DNA of 32,074 nucleotides from the NCBI GenBank assembly GCA_016777125.1, contig JADHSC010000003.1, forward strand, positions 79,164-111,237, given 5' to 3'. Every line of letters starts with the position of its first letter. The first letter of the stretch is position 1. This DNA is from Candidatus Poseidoniaceae archaeon. GTDB taxonomy: Archaea > Thermoplasmatota > Poseidoniia > Poseidoniales > Poseidoniaceae. Of the stretch, positions 24,543-31,524 are shown piece after piece. Under the pieces are notes generated by a model that saw only the letters and a program-made list of their open reading frames with translations, ran no database searches and was not told the DNA's origin. The position numbers and the translations under genes were made by a program.

Positions 24543-26345
24543 TTAAACACCAAATACAGAGGAAGCTCCTTCTAAGACGACTGCAGTAATCCAAGAGGTG
24601 ATTCCTGCAATCCAAAGCAACTGAATTGCTTGTCCAGCAGCACTGGTTTTACCTCCACCTCGAAGACGTGTTGCAATTGCTGAGACAGCAATAATTTGTC
24701 CTAACACCAGAATTGAAACAATGACCTTGAACATTCGGATATTGTCATCAACAGAACTCGCATCTTCCATAACAGGCAGAGCGATACCACTTCCAAAGTC
24801 TTGCAATGCTCCAACATCGGTTTCTGTCAAGCCTGTTGCTACACCTGAAATGGCTTCACCGAGTTGAACCACAATCGAAATTGTAACGTTAAGCGATGTA
24901 ACGCTGGCGATAAGAAGACCAAGGGCAACACCCCACATAGTACTTGCAGAAAGTGAACGTCGACGACGTAGAGAGAGAAGATTACCTACTGAACGGGATA
25001 CCATCTCTGCAGTAGCTGCGGGCTTACCTGATGATTGCGAACCTTCGATGTAAATACGAGTGTAACGAGAAATAACTGCTGAATTGGTATCCGCATTGAA
25101 GTAATCCCAAGCCCGATCTGAATCGATACGGGTCGACAAACGCCGTTCAAGTCGGTCAATGGAGTAATCAAGCATACCAAAATCAACACCTCTTAGTGCT
25201 TTGATTGTTGCTGATGGTTCAGCACTTCTTGCTTGAGCAGTTCCACCCAATGCACGAATGAAATCTGGATAAGCACCGTCTCTCCTCAGAACATTTGTCT
25301 CTTCTTTTCGAATCAACCAAGCAGGTATCAAGAGAGGTGAAAGGGGAGCTGCGAGTAGAATGAGCCCATATCGATCCCATTGACTACTGATCTCTTCCCA
25401 AGCACTTGCCACGACATAGAACGTCACTAACAGTAAAACTCCAGAAACCGTTCCAGATGCAAGTAACGCTCTTCTGAAATTTATTCGGAAAGGGGTATCG
25501 AGTTCATCGCGAGCAAAGATGAGGTCTCGAGGAATTGTCGCTCTAAAGGCAAGCATTGCTCCTACTTGGATAATGATGAACAGGAACGATGCAAGGAGTA
25601 AGAAACGAAGTCTTGCTGCGACCTCAATGGGAGCATCGTTATCACTACCCACTTCGAACAAGACGAGATGTATTCCTGCAATAACCAGGCCGAAAAGACC
25701 CGCAGTGACCATGGAGACATAGATTTCTTGCATTGTATCTACGCTTTCAAGTCTGGTATCATAGAGCGTGTTATACTGTTCAGCAACTGTTTCTTGCTCT
25801 GAACGCATAAACTCATCAATCGGTTGTCCGGCTTCAATCGAGAACGCCATTCGGTCGAGGAAATCCGTCCAGAGTGGACTCGGACTCTGCCGTGCTACAA
25901 TACGTGCCGCTTCTGGCAAGGAGGTATTCCATTTGTCAACAAGGGTCTCGATACGTTGTACTTCGGATGCCAGTTCGCCGTAATCCCTCATTTGTTTAAG
26001 AATATCAAAAATGGTCTGAGCACCAACCTCTCCAAGAGATAAAATACCCATTCGAGTGATGAACATATGCATTTCTCGTTCAATCATATTTGCAGAACGA
26101 GTCACTTCTAAGAGCGGGAAAGCCATTGCTCCTCCTGCAGCGATTATCGGCAAGAGAATCAACAAGAGGATTCCGGAGAACCCAGAAAACAAAGCCCCCT
26201 CTGCCAAACCCCCGGTCAGGAAAATAATGGATAATGAGAAAATGAGGCCAACAGCAAAAGCGCCACCAACGAAGAGCAGGATAAACCGGCTAACCGGCAT
26301 ATCGAGCCGACGGATGGCAATCTGCCACATCGGCATTCGTTGCAT
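24543..26345 (-). CDS. arlJ: Archaellum membrane platform protein ArlJ (FlaJ)
   Basis: A 600-aa polytopic protein of the type II/IV secretion F (T2SSF) group, in the last position of the arl cluster as in other archaea. Two T2SSF-like cytoplasmic regions are seen, one at about 100-190 (GVGAQTIFDILKQMRDYGELA) and one at about 340-450 (FIRALGGTAQARSAEPSATIKAL), each followed by hydrophobic helices. It anchors the ArlI motor in the membrane and is the presumed assembly platform for the filament. The length is slightly above the usual about 550 aa. Translation starts 14 nt after the arlI stop, with GGGGGAG as a strong ribosome binding site inside the gap. Confidence 0.93.
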   Translation of the reverse strand: MQRMPMWQIAIRRLDMPVSRFILLFVGGAFAVGLIFSLSIIFLTGGLAEGALFSGFSGILLLILLPIIAAGGAMAFPLLEVTRSANMIEREMHMFITRMGILSLGEVGAQTIFDILKQMRDYGELASEVQRIETLVDKWNTSLPEAARIVARQSPSPLWTDFLDRMAFSIEAGQPIDEFMRSEQETVAEQYNTLYDTRLESVDTMQEIYVSMVTAGLFGLVIAGIHLVLFEVGSDNDAPIEVAARLRFLLLASFLFIIIQVGAMLAFRATIPRDLIFARDELDTPFRINFRRALLASGTVSGVLLLVTFYVVASAWEEISSQWDRYGLILLAAPLSPLLIPAWLIRKEETNVLRRDGAYPDFIRALGGTAQARSAEPSATIKALRGVDFGMLDYSIDRLERRLSTRIDSDRAWDYFNADTNSAVISRYTRIYIEGSQSSGKPAATAEMVSRSVGNLLSLRRRRSLSASTMWGVALGLLIASVTSLNVTISIVVQLGEAISGVATGLTETDVGALQDFGSGIALPVMEDASSVDDNIRMFKVIVSILVLGQIIAVSAIATRLRGGGKTSAAGQAIQLLWIAGITSWITAVVLEGASSVFGV

Positions 26346-26359
26346 AAATCATCTCCCCC

Positions 26360-28075
26360 TCATCGGTCTTTTTGACTAACCCAACTATCAACAGCACTAT
26401 CGAAGGTTTCCCAACCACTGTTGTAATAGACGTTTAGAAGACCAAATACGTCGTCATAATGAGTTAAATCACGATTTACCATTCGATCGAGTGCAGAAGA
26501 TCTTCGCAACATTTCATCATAGATGTCACGCTTATTTGCAAATCCTGCTTGTGCAGCAATCTTATTTTCAAGAAGGTGAGATTGGAACATTCCACGGAAA
26601 TAATGCTTGTCCTTGATAGGATCCCATTCGAACATACCACGAGTCAAGACACCGTCACTGTGTTTATTGTATCCAATAACTTCGTCCACACCAGTAATAC
26701 GACGTACAAGATTACCATTTGTTTCAGTAACTTCTTGGAAAATTGCGAAATTAAGATTGTCGAAGAAACGGATAGGGACATTGATTGGATCTCCGGTGAA
26801 ACGTTGAATCATCTTGACAATTGAAGATGCGTGGAATGTGGCAATAACAGGGTGACCTGTTTGCATTGCTTGGAAAGCAGTAGCTCCTTCAACACCTCGT
26901 ATTTCACCAATGATGATGTAACGAGGTCTTGAACGTAAAGCAGCTTTGAGCAAATCGAACATTTCAACACTCGAGTCTTCATTTTTGGAACTACGTGTGA
27001 CCAATCGTTGCCAAATTTTGTGAGCAACTTTTACTTCAGGAGTGTCTTCAGCAGAATAGATTTTCACGTTGTGATCGATGAAAGGAAGAATTGCATTGAG
27101 TGTTGTTGTTTTACCGGAAGCTGTTTCACCAGATACCAGGACTGACATTCCATATTCAAGGCACAGCCAGATGTATGCAGCGACCTGAGAACTCATCGTC
27201 CCCCACTGAATCAATTGGGTAATGGAAATGGTTTCTTCTGCGAATTTACGAATGGTAAATGATGGACCGAGCATAGAAACGTCATCTGAGAAGATGATGT
27301 TAATACGTGAACCATCGAGAAGTGCTCCGTCGATAATTGGGTTATTATCAGATACTGGACGGCCAATACGTTCAGACATCGAACGGAGGTAACGAGCAAG
27401 TGTATCTCGTTCACGGAATCGAATGTTTGAAGCAACAGTGCCGAATACTTTGTGATCCATGTGAATGTGCTTCAGTCCTACTGAGTGTATATCTTCCAGC
27501 ATCTCGTCTGAAAGAAGAGTTTCAAGTGGCCCGTTTTTGATCAGGTCGCGGACAATAATATATCGAAGTCGGTCTCTTTGAGCATTAGAAACGACGACTC
27601 TCTTGTCCTCAAGACCTACTATTTCCCACATACGTCCTCTACGTCGAGTCCCTATGTTAGCCTCAGTGTCTAAGATTGTATATCGGTCAATCATTTGTCC
27701 AAGAATTGTTTCAAACTCCGAGTCAGTAGTGAAGGTCGGAGCAGAAGGTGCTTCCTGCAGAAGAGTCTCAACCAAATCACGTCGTATGTTTTCTTCTTCC
27801 TCATTCAATTGAGGTTCAAGACCAAACCAGAGGACTTGTCCTCCCCCATCTTCATCGGCAGGAGGTTCGTAAATATGAACGAAAACAGGTTCTTTGGTAA
27901 TGTAAATGAGATTAAGAGGGCGTTGCTTCTTTGCATCTCGATCTAGTGGGCCATAATAGACTGGCCGAGAACCGTATTTCTTTTCAAAGTCGTTAACCCA
28001 TTCGGCTACGTGATTATGTGCAGCCATGACAGATGCGAGATCACCTCGTGCAAATTTGAGTTCTTCATCAGCCAT
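26360..28075 (-). CDS. arlI: Archaellum motor/assembly ATPase ArlI (FlaI)
   Basis: A 571-aa type II/IV secretion ATPase. Walker A is VSGETASGKTTTLNAI (about 311-326), the Asp box is AEDTPEVKV, Walker B is YIIIGEIRGVEGA and the His box contains GHPVIATFHAS. The N-terminal about 200 residues are the family's membrane-proximal domain, ending at RDLIKNGPLETLLSDEMLEDI. ArlI forms a hexamer that drives both assembly and rotation. The ATG at 28075 lies 5 nt after a TGAGGTG that also contains the arlH stop. Confidence 0.96.
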   Translation of the reverse strand: MADEELKFARGDLASVMAAHNHVAEWVNDFEKKYGSRPVYYGPLDRDAKKQRPLNLIYITKEPVFVHIYEPPADEDGGGQVLWFGLEPQLNEEEENIRRDLVETLLQEAPSAPTFTTDSEFETILGQMIDRYTILDTEANIGTRRRGRMWEIVGLEDKRVVVSNAQRDRLRYIIVRDLIKNGPLETLLSDEMLEDIHSVGLKHIHMDHKVFGTVASNIRFRERDTLARYLRSMSERIGRPVSDNNPIIDGALLDGSRINIIFSDDVSMLGPSFTIRKFAEETISITQLIQWGTMSSQVAAYIWLCLEYGMSVLVSGETASGKTTTLNAILPFIDHNVKIYSAEDTPEVKVAHKIWQRLVTRSSKNEDSSVEMFDLLKAALRSRPRYIIIGEIRGVEGATAFQAMQTGHPVIATFHASSIVKMIQRFTGDPINVPIRFFDNLNFAIFQEVTETNGNLVRRITGVDEVIGYNKHSDGVLTRGMFEWDPIKDKHYFRGMFQSHLLENKIAAQAGFANKRDIYDEMLRRSSALDRMVNRDLTHYDDVFGLLNVYYNSGWETFDSAVDSWVSQKDR

Positions 28076-28080
28076 AATTA

Positions 28081-28087
28081 CACCTCA
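28081..28087 (-). promoter_or_regulatory. Fused stop codon and ribosome binding site TGAGGTG (arlH/arlI)
   Basis: The TGA of arlH begins the GAGGTG site, 5 nt before the ATG of arlI. It supports coupling of the two ATPase genes. Confidence 0.65.
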
Positions 28088-28810
28088 GCTTACCGCCGTA
28101 ATGTCGACAATGAAGCCCATACTCGGTTCAACTCTCCAGCCGATTGTTGATTGAACAGGTCCTGCAGCCCTCAAATAGCGAGTGACGATTATGGTTCTCT
28201 TCAAGTCTCCACCAATCAGATTGGTTGTAAGATCGAGCACAACTTCTGCGCTAGTACGCATCGAGTGTAGGAGTTTGTCATCCATTTCATCTCGATCGAC
28301 TGTTAGAAGTATACTTCTACCAGAAGATGCAATGCGTCGTAGTCGTTGAATCAGATTGAATCGGTCTTGATCATTCATGCCATTAGGCATGAGTGAACTT
28401 GCAGCATCGATGATGATGATATCTGCTTCTTCGATTGCTTCACTTTCCAGAACTTGATCAATGCCAACATCTGGAATTGGCTCTGCAACTGTACCGAATC
28501 GCGAAAAGATCATCAAATTACCATTGGTTAAAGCATCAGTGACACCATACCCAATAGATTCCATTTGTTCAATCCAACCACGAGTTGTTAATTCTGTTGT
28601 GATGACGAGTACCTTGACTTCATTTTCGAGAAGCCCATGAACCAGTCTTTGACTAACCAAGGACTTTCCAGCACCAACTTCACCAGCCAATAAAATGAGA
28701 CTGCGATTGGGGAGTCGAAGACCAAGTGAATCAGCAAGACTGTCTGTTTCAACATCGTAAGGGAATCCATCCTCTACTGGTTTTGGTTTTTCATCTAGTC
28801 TTTTAACCAT
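28085..28810 (-). CDS. arlH: Archaellum regulatory ATPase ArlH (FlaH)
   Basis: A 241-aa KaiC/RecA-like protein. Walker A is LLAGEVGAGKSLVSQRL (about 41-57) and the Walker B strand is ADIIIIDAASSLMP. ArlH binds ATP and forms a ring with ArlI that switches between assembly and rotation. I use the ATG at 28810 (MVKRLDEKP) because GGAGGTG lies 7 nt upstream; the frame continues to 28846 but overlaps arlG more and has no site. It overlaps the end of arlG by 8 nt and is coupled to it. Confidence 0.93.
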   Translation of the reverse strand: MVKRLDEKPKPVEDGFPYDVETDSLADSLGLRLPNRSLILLAGEVGAGKSLVSQRLVHGLLENEVKVLVITTELTTRGWIEQMESIGYGVTDALTNGNLMIFSRFGTVAEPIPDVGIDQVLESEAIEEADIIIIDAASSLMPNGMNDQDRFNLIQRLRRIASSGRSILLTVDRDEMDDKLLHSMRTSAEVVLDLTTNLIGGDLKRTIIVTRYLRAAGPVQSTIGWRVEPSMGFIVDITAVS

Positions 28811-29300
28811 GTAATCGCACCTCCAGAGAGATCGTGTCAGTACCACGGTAACCGTTGGTAACCTCGGATGAGACGATAACCGTTAAGGAAACATCTGTTC
28901 CATTAGCATAAGACCATGCTGTTGAATTGACCGTAACCTCGGCCAAGTGTTCTGAATCCCAGTCAGCAGAACTACCTGGGATAATGGTCGTCGCAATTGT
29001 TGAAGTAACAGTTTTCCCATCAACGAGAACAACAAGCGTACTTGGATCTAGGAGAGTGGTCCCTGTATTTTGCAAGTAAAATGTCATCTCCTCTGGATTT
29101 GAGGTGCTATTGTATGCAACCATCATCGGGTCGCCTGCAAATCCAAGACTTGTAGCTTGTTCAACTTCCATTGCACGGGTTTGATCCTGTGATGCTTTTG
29201 CCATGTCTCCCCATTCATTGATGAGAACAACACTCACAAGGCCAGAAACCAGCAATGCTGTTGCCAGGAAAATGAAAGAAGATGCTCCGCCGTCTGCCAT
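28803..29300 (-). CDS. arlG: Archaellum stator protein ArlG (FlaG)
   Basis: A 165-aa protein with an N-terminal membrane helix (SSFIFLATALLVSGLVSVVLI) and an external beta-sandwich. The stretch EEMTFYLQNTGTTLLDPSTLVVLVDGK is typical of ArlF/ArlG domains. In other archaea ArlF and ArlG form the stator that ties the archaellum to the envelope. The gene order (after the ArlF-like gene and before arlH) supports ArlG. The start lies 5 nt after a TGAGGTG site that contains the upstream stop. Confidence 0.85.
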   Translation of the reverse strand: MADGGASSFIFLATALLVSGLVSVVLINEWGDMAKASQDQTRAMEVEQATSLGFAGDPMMVAYNSTSNPEEMTFYLQNTGTTLLDPSTLVVLVDGKTVTSTIATTIIPGSSADWDSEHLAEVTVNSTAWSYANGTDVSLTVIVSSEVTNGYRGTDTISLEVRLHG

Positions 29301-29305
29301 TTAGT

Positions 29306-29312
29306 CACCTCA
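29306..29312 (-). promoter_or_regulatory. Fused stop codon and ribosome binding site TGAGGTG (arlF/arlG)
   Basis: The TGA of arlF is the start of GAGGTG, 5 nt before the ATG of arlG. Confidence 0.65.
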
Positions 29313-29963
29313 TGCTAATGTGCTTACCATGGTTAACCCATTGGATGTCAATGAAATTCGGTTGTATGTTGTAGCACCGTCCTCAGCCCATTCGAGTGGA
29401 ATGGTTTCGCCAGGATACCAATGTGTGTTGGTTCCGCTTGTAACCGAACCGAGATTGGATGGTTCTACGGTAGTTCCACCATCAAGGAAAAGCCAGGCTT
29501 CTCGGTTCTTGATGGTCACTGGACCTGTGTTCGTCAGATTGCTGTAAATGAAATTCCCTATATCCGATGTGAATGTGGCACCCGATGAAGTAAGTGGTTG
29601 ACCTGTTGTATCGACGATAAGAGTAGGAGGGGACGAGTAATTCCCGCGACTGGTGATCGTCACGGTTTCTATTCCTCCTGCTGCATCGACTGTGAAGGTT
29701 CCCAAGAACCCTCCAGATCCACTTTGTTCAACGAGTGTTCCATCCAAATATCCGCTTCCATTGGTGGCGACAGTAACGGTCAAGACCGCTCCTTCCCACA
29801 ATGTAGCGTCATCGATTTGGAATGATGGGATTGGTTTTCCGGCCTCTTCAATGACCTCAAGGCTGGTTTCCATCCTACTGTCAAGACTTTGCACTGCAAG
29901 CGCAAAGACCAACATCAGTGATGTTCCAACAATGAGAGCACCGATTCCGACCGAACCACCCAT
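29310..29963 (-). CDS. arlF: Archaellum stator protein ArlF (FlaF), enlarged
   Basis: A 217-aa protein. Residues 1-26 (MGGSVGIGALIVGTSLMLVF) form the membrane segment, a short stalk follows, and the C-terminal part (GNFIYSNLTNTGPVTIKNREAWLFLDGG and after) is the ArlF-type beta-sandwich. Between them, about residues 50-125, lies an extra segment with GSGYLDG and RGNYSSPPTLIV, resembling 'GxGY..pPt' beta repeats. Typical ArlF proteins are about 130-160 aa. ArlF is thought to bind the S-layer and fix the motor. The gene follows the arlCDE-position gene by 3 nt, with GAGGA 7-8 nt upstream. Confidence 0.82.
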   Translation of the reverse strand: MGGSVGIGALIVGTSLMLVFALAVQSLDSRMETSLEVIEEAGKPIPSFQIDDATLWEGAVLTVTVATNGSGYLDGTLVEQSGSGGFLGTFTVDAAGGIETVTITSRGNYSSPPTLIVDTTGQPLTSSGATFTSDIGNFIYSNLTNTGPVTIKNREAWLFLDGGTTVEPSNLGSVTSGTNTHWYPGETIPLEWAEDGATTYNRISLTSNGLTMVSTLA

Positions 29964-29966
29964 GTA

Positions 29967-30815
29967 TCATTCCTCCGAAAAGGGAGTTTTATTTCTCCAA
30001 GATTCAACGATTGCTGAGAATGTCAACAACTTTCGGTGTGAAAGGTGATCGTTCAATGCAGCTTCCGCTTCGCCAGGTGCAGCTAGCTGAACGATGGCGA
30101 GGACTGAACGCCCTTCAACATCGGTCAACATACCGCTTTGAACTGCTTTTTGAGCAAAACTGACTGCTGCCATACCGGATAGATTATCCAATAAGAGGGC
30201 GGCAACCATTGCTGCTCCAACACCATCGTTTGCAGCCTGCTCGTAAGAGCCCTTTGCAAGGAATGGATTTGCAGCAAGTGCTTGTGCTTCATACAATTCA
30301 ACAAGTCGTGCTTCGTCTGAATGACGTAGGCGATCAACGCCGTCCCCGACAGGAAGTACTTTCCCATCAGCGGTGACAATTGTATCGCCAGTCATCCCAT
30401 CGATAGAGTGATCATCAGCCCCTTCGACTCCAGGTTCTTCGGATAGTTCTCCATCTGCTATAGCAGGTGACGAAATGGATTCCTCCATCTTGTGCTCTAC
30501 TAAGCGGAGTACATCCACGACCATGTCGAGGCGACTGCTAATCATTCGTTCTAATCCAGATGTATCAACCTGAGCGTTAACAGGCGCTGCCGGAGCTAGC
30601 GTTGCTGTTACACTTGGTACAGATCCTATACTGTTTAGGCGTGCTCGAGTCGGACCGGGTGAAATGGTCCAAGCATCTTCTTCACTCAATTCCCCTTGTT
30701 CAGGGAGAGGCACTTGTTCGATGGCCACATTGGCCATAATCTTCAAGCGCTCTTCAGCGAGTTCAGTGTCTGCATCCCGGTCGTTCCCTGCACTGCCACT
30801 AAATGGCCATGCCAT
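29967..30815 (-). CDS. Diverged protein in the arlCDE position of the archaellum operon
   Basis: A 282-aa cytoplasmic protein without signal or membrane helices. The first about 75 residues are low-complexity (Pro/Ser/Ala/Glu). LERMISSRLDMVVDVLRLVEHKMEE (about 90-115) is an amphipathic helix that could form a coiled coil, then an acidic linker. The C-terminal about 100 residues are helical: ALLLDNLSGMAAVSFAQKAV, then SGMLTD, then SVLAIVQLA, similar in layout to the ArlD/E domain ('..LL.WL..l...vL.YY...GWIs..v...L'). In other euryarchaea ArlC/D/E link the motor to CheF and chemotaxis. I infer that role only from position and this weak pattern. The start is supported by AGGAGG 7 nt upstream. 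Confidence 0.6.
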   Translation of the reverse strand: MAWPFSGSAGNDRDADTELAEERLKIMANVAIEQVPLPEQGELSEEDAWTISPGPTRARLNSIGSVPSVTATLAPAAPVNAQVDTSGLERMISSRLDMVVDVLRLVEHKMEESISSPAIADGELSEEPGVEGADDHSIDGMTGDTIVTADGKVLPVGDGVDRLRHSDEARLVELYEAQALAANPFLAKGSYEQAANDGVGAAMVAALLLDNLSGMAAVSFAQKAVQSGMLTDVEGRSVLAIVQLAAPGEAEAALNDHLSHRKLLTFSAIVESWRNKTPFSEE

Positions 30816-30825
30816 GGTACAACCT

Positions 30826-30863
30826 CCTGCGTTGTCATACCCGAGGGTAAGACATTACGCAGG
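30826..30863 (-). promoter_or_regulatory. RNA hairpin between the archaellin stop and the next ribosome binding site
   Basis: The arms 30826-30832 and 30857-30863 (7 bp, CCTGCGT/ACGCAGG), 30833-30836 and 30851-30854 (4 bp, TGTC/GACA) and 30838-30842 and 30845-30849 (TACCC/GGGTA) build a nested stem of up to 16 bp, broken by a TT bulge and an A/A mismatch. It begins 5 nt after the archaellin stop codon and contains half of the AGGAGG site of the next gene. No T-run follows, so it is not a plain terminator. Likely roles are mRNA 3'-end protection, processing or translational attenuation. Confidence 0.65.
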
Positions 30864-30868
30864 CCGAC

Positions 30869-31510
30869 TCAGACCACCACTGCACCGCGTGAATCGTCAT
30901 TTACCTTCAGAATATCGAAGGTTGAACCGCCACCAACAACGTGAACGTACATAGATGCACGAGTGTTGTCAGTGAAAAGCGTAGTTGGGCTGCAATCTTG
31001 GTCAACACCGTCGTTGACGTCGAGTTCAATTCTGTAAGCTGTTCCAGCTTCAACTGTTGGTGCAGCGACGGGAATAGCATCGCCATCAGCTAGTTCGAAA
31101 ACTATACTGTTACCGCCATCCCCTGCGGTATCGTCAAATTCTCCTGCGAGTCTGTCTGTACTTGCTACATCAGGGAGAACTCCAGCGCCATCAGGGTCTT
31201 CACAGAAAACTTGCCATAGGATATCACTAGGGTCAGTATCATCAGATCCAGCCGCTAGACGGAAGTAGACGACGAATGATTGAGCAGGATCATCAACGAA
31301 TACGTTGAGGATTTGTATCTTACCAGACATTTCGTCAGTTGTATCGTCTCCAGTTGATTGGGCGTTCTGTTGCAACTTCTCTGCAGTCTGAATAATGACC
31401 GCAGCAGCTACAGCAGCAACAAGGATAAGTGCGATGAATACAATCATTGCACCAATACCAATTGCAGCTAGGTTATCGTTTTTCATGTTCTTTTCTTGTG
31501 TGTTCTTCAT
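30869..31510 (-). CDS. arlB: Archaellin (second of pair)
   Basis: A 213-aa archaellin. The N-terminus has a class III signal: a polar leader (MKNTQEKNMKNDN) then LAAIGIGAMIVFIALILVAAVAAAVII, the helix that forms the filament core; cleavage would be at LAA/IGIG. The stretch TAEKLQQNAQSTGDDTTDEM is the typical conserved continuation, followed by a beta-rich outer domain with one possible disulfide pair. The start at 31510 has GAGGTG 7 nt upstream, shared with the stop of the archaellin before it. Its first 30 mature residues equal those of the preceding archaellin, but the outer domains differ. Confidence 0.95.
   Translation of the reverse strand: MKNTQEKNMKNDNLAAIGIGAMIVFIALILVAAVAAAVIIQTAEKLQQNAQSTGDDTTDEMSGKIQILNVFVDDPAQSFVVYFRLAAGSDDTDPSDILWQVFCEDPDGAGVLPDVASTDRLAGEFDDTAGDGGNSIVFELADGDAIPVAAPTVEAGTAYRIELDVNDGVDQDCSPTTLFTDNTRASMYVHVVGGGSTFDILKVNDDSRGAVVV
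31361..31457. repeat. Copy 1 of the conserved archaellin 5' region
   Basis: This 97-nt stretch matches 31978-32074 in the same orientation. By eye I count 15 differences, nearly all silent, so the protein is kept while DNA has diverged. It reflects an archaellin gene duplication about 615 bp apart. Confidence 0.7.
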
Positions 31511-31517
31511 TTTAAAT

Positions 31518-31524
31518 CACCTCA
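31518..31524 (-). promoter_or_regulatory. Fused stop codon and ribosome binding site TGAGGTG (archaellin 1/archaellin 2)
   Basis: The TGA of the first archaellin starts GAGGTG, 7 nt before the ATG of the second. It supports the start at 31510 over the internal ATG at 31486. Confidence 0.65.

Noticed and set aside
24539-24546. Palindrome GTTTAAAC at the arlJ stop codon
   Set aside because: Eight bases of AT-rich symmetry that include the stop codon; most likely chance.
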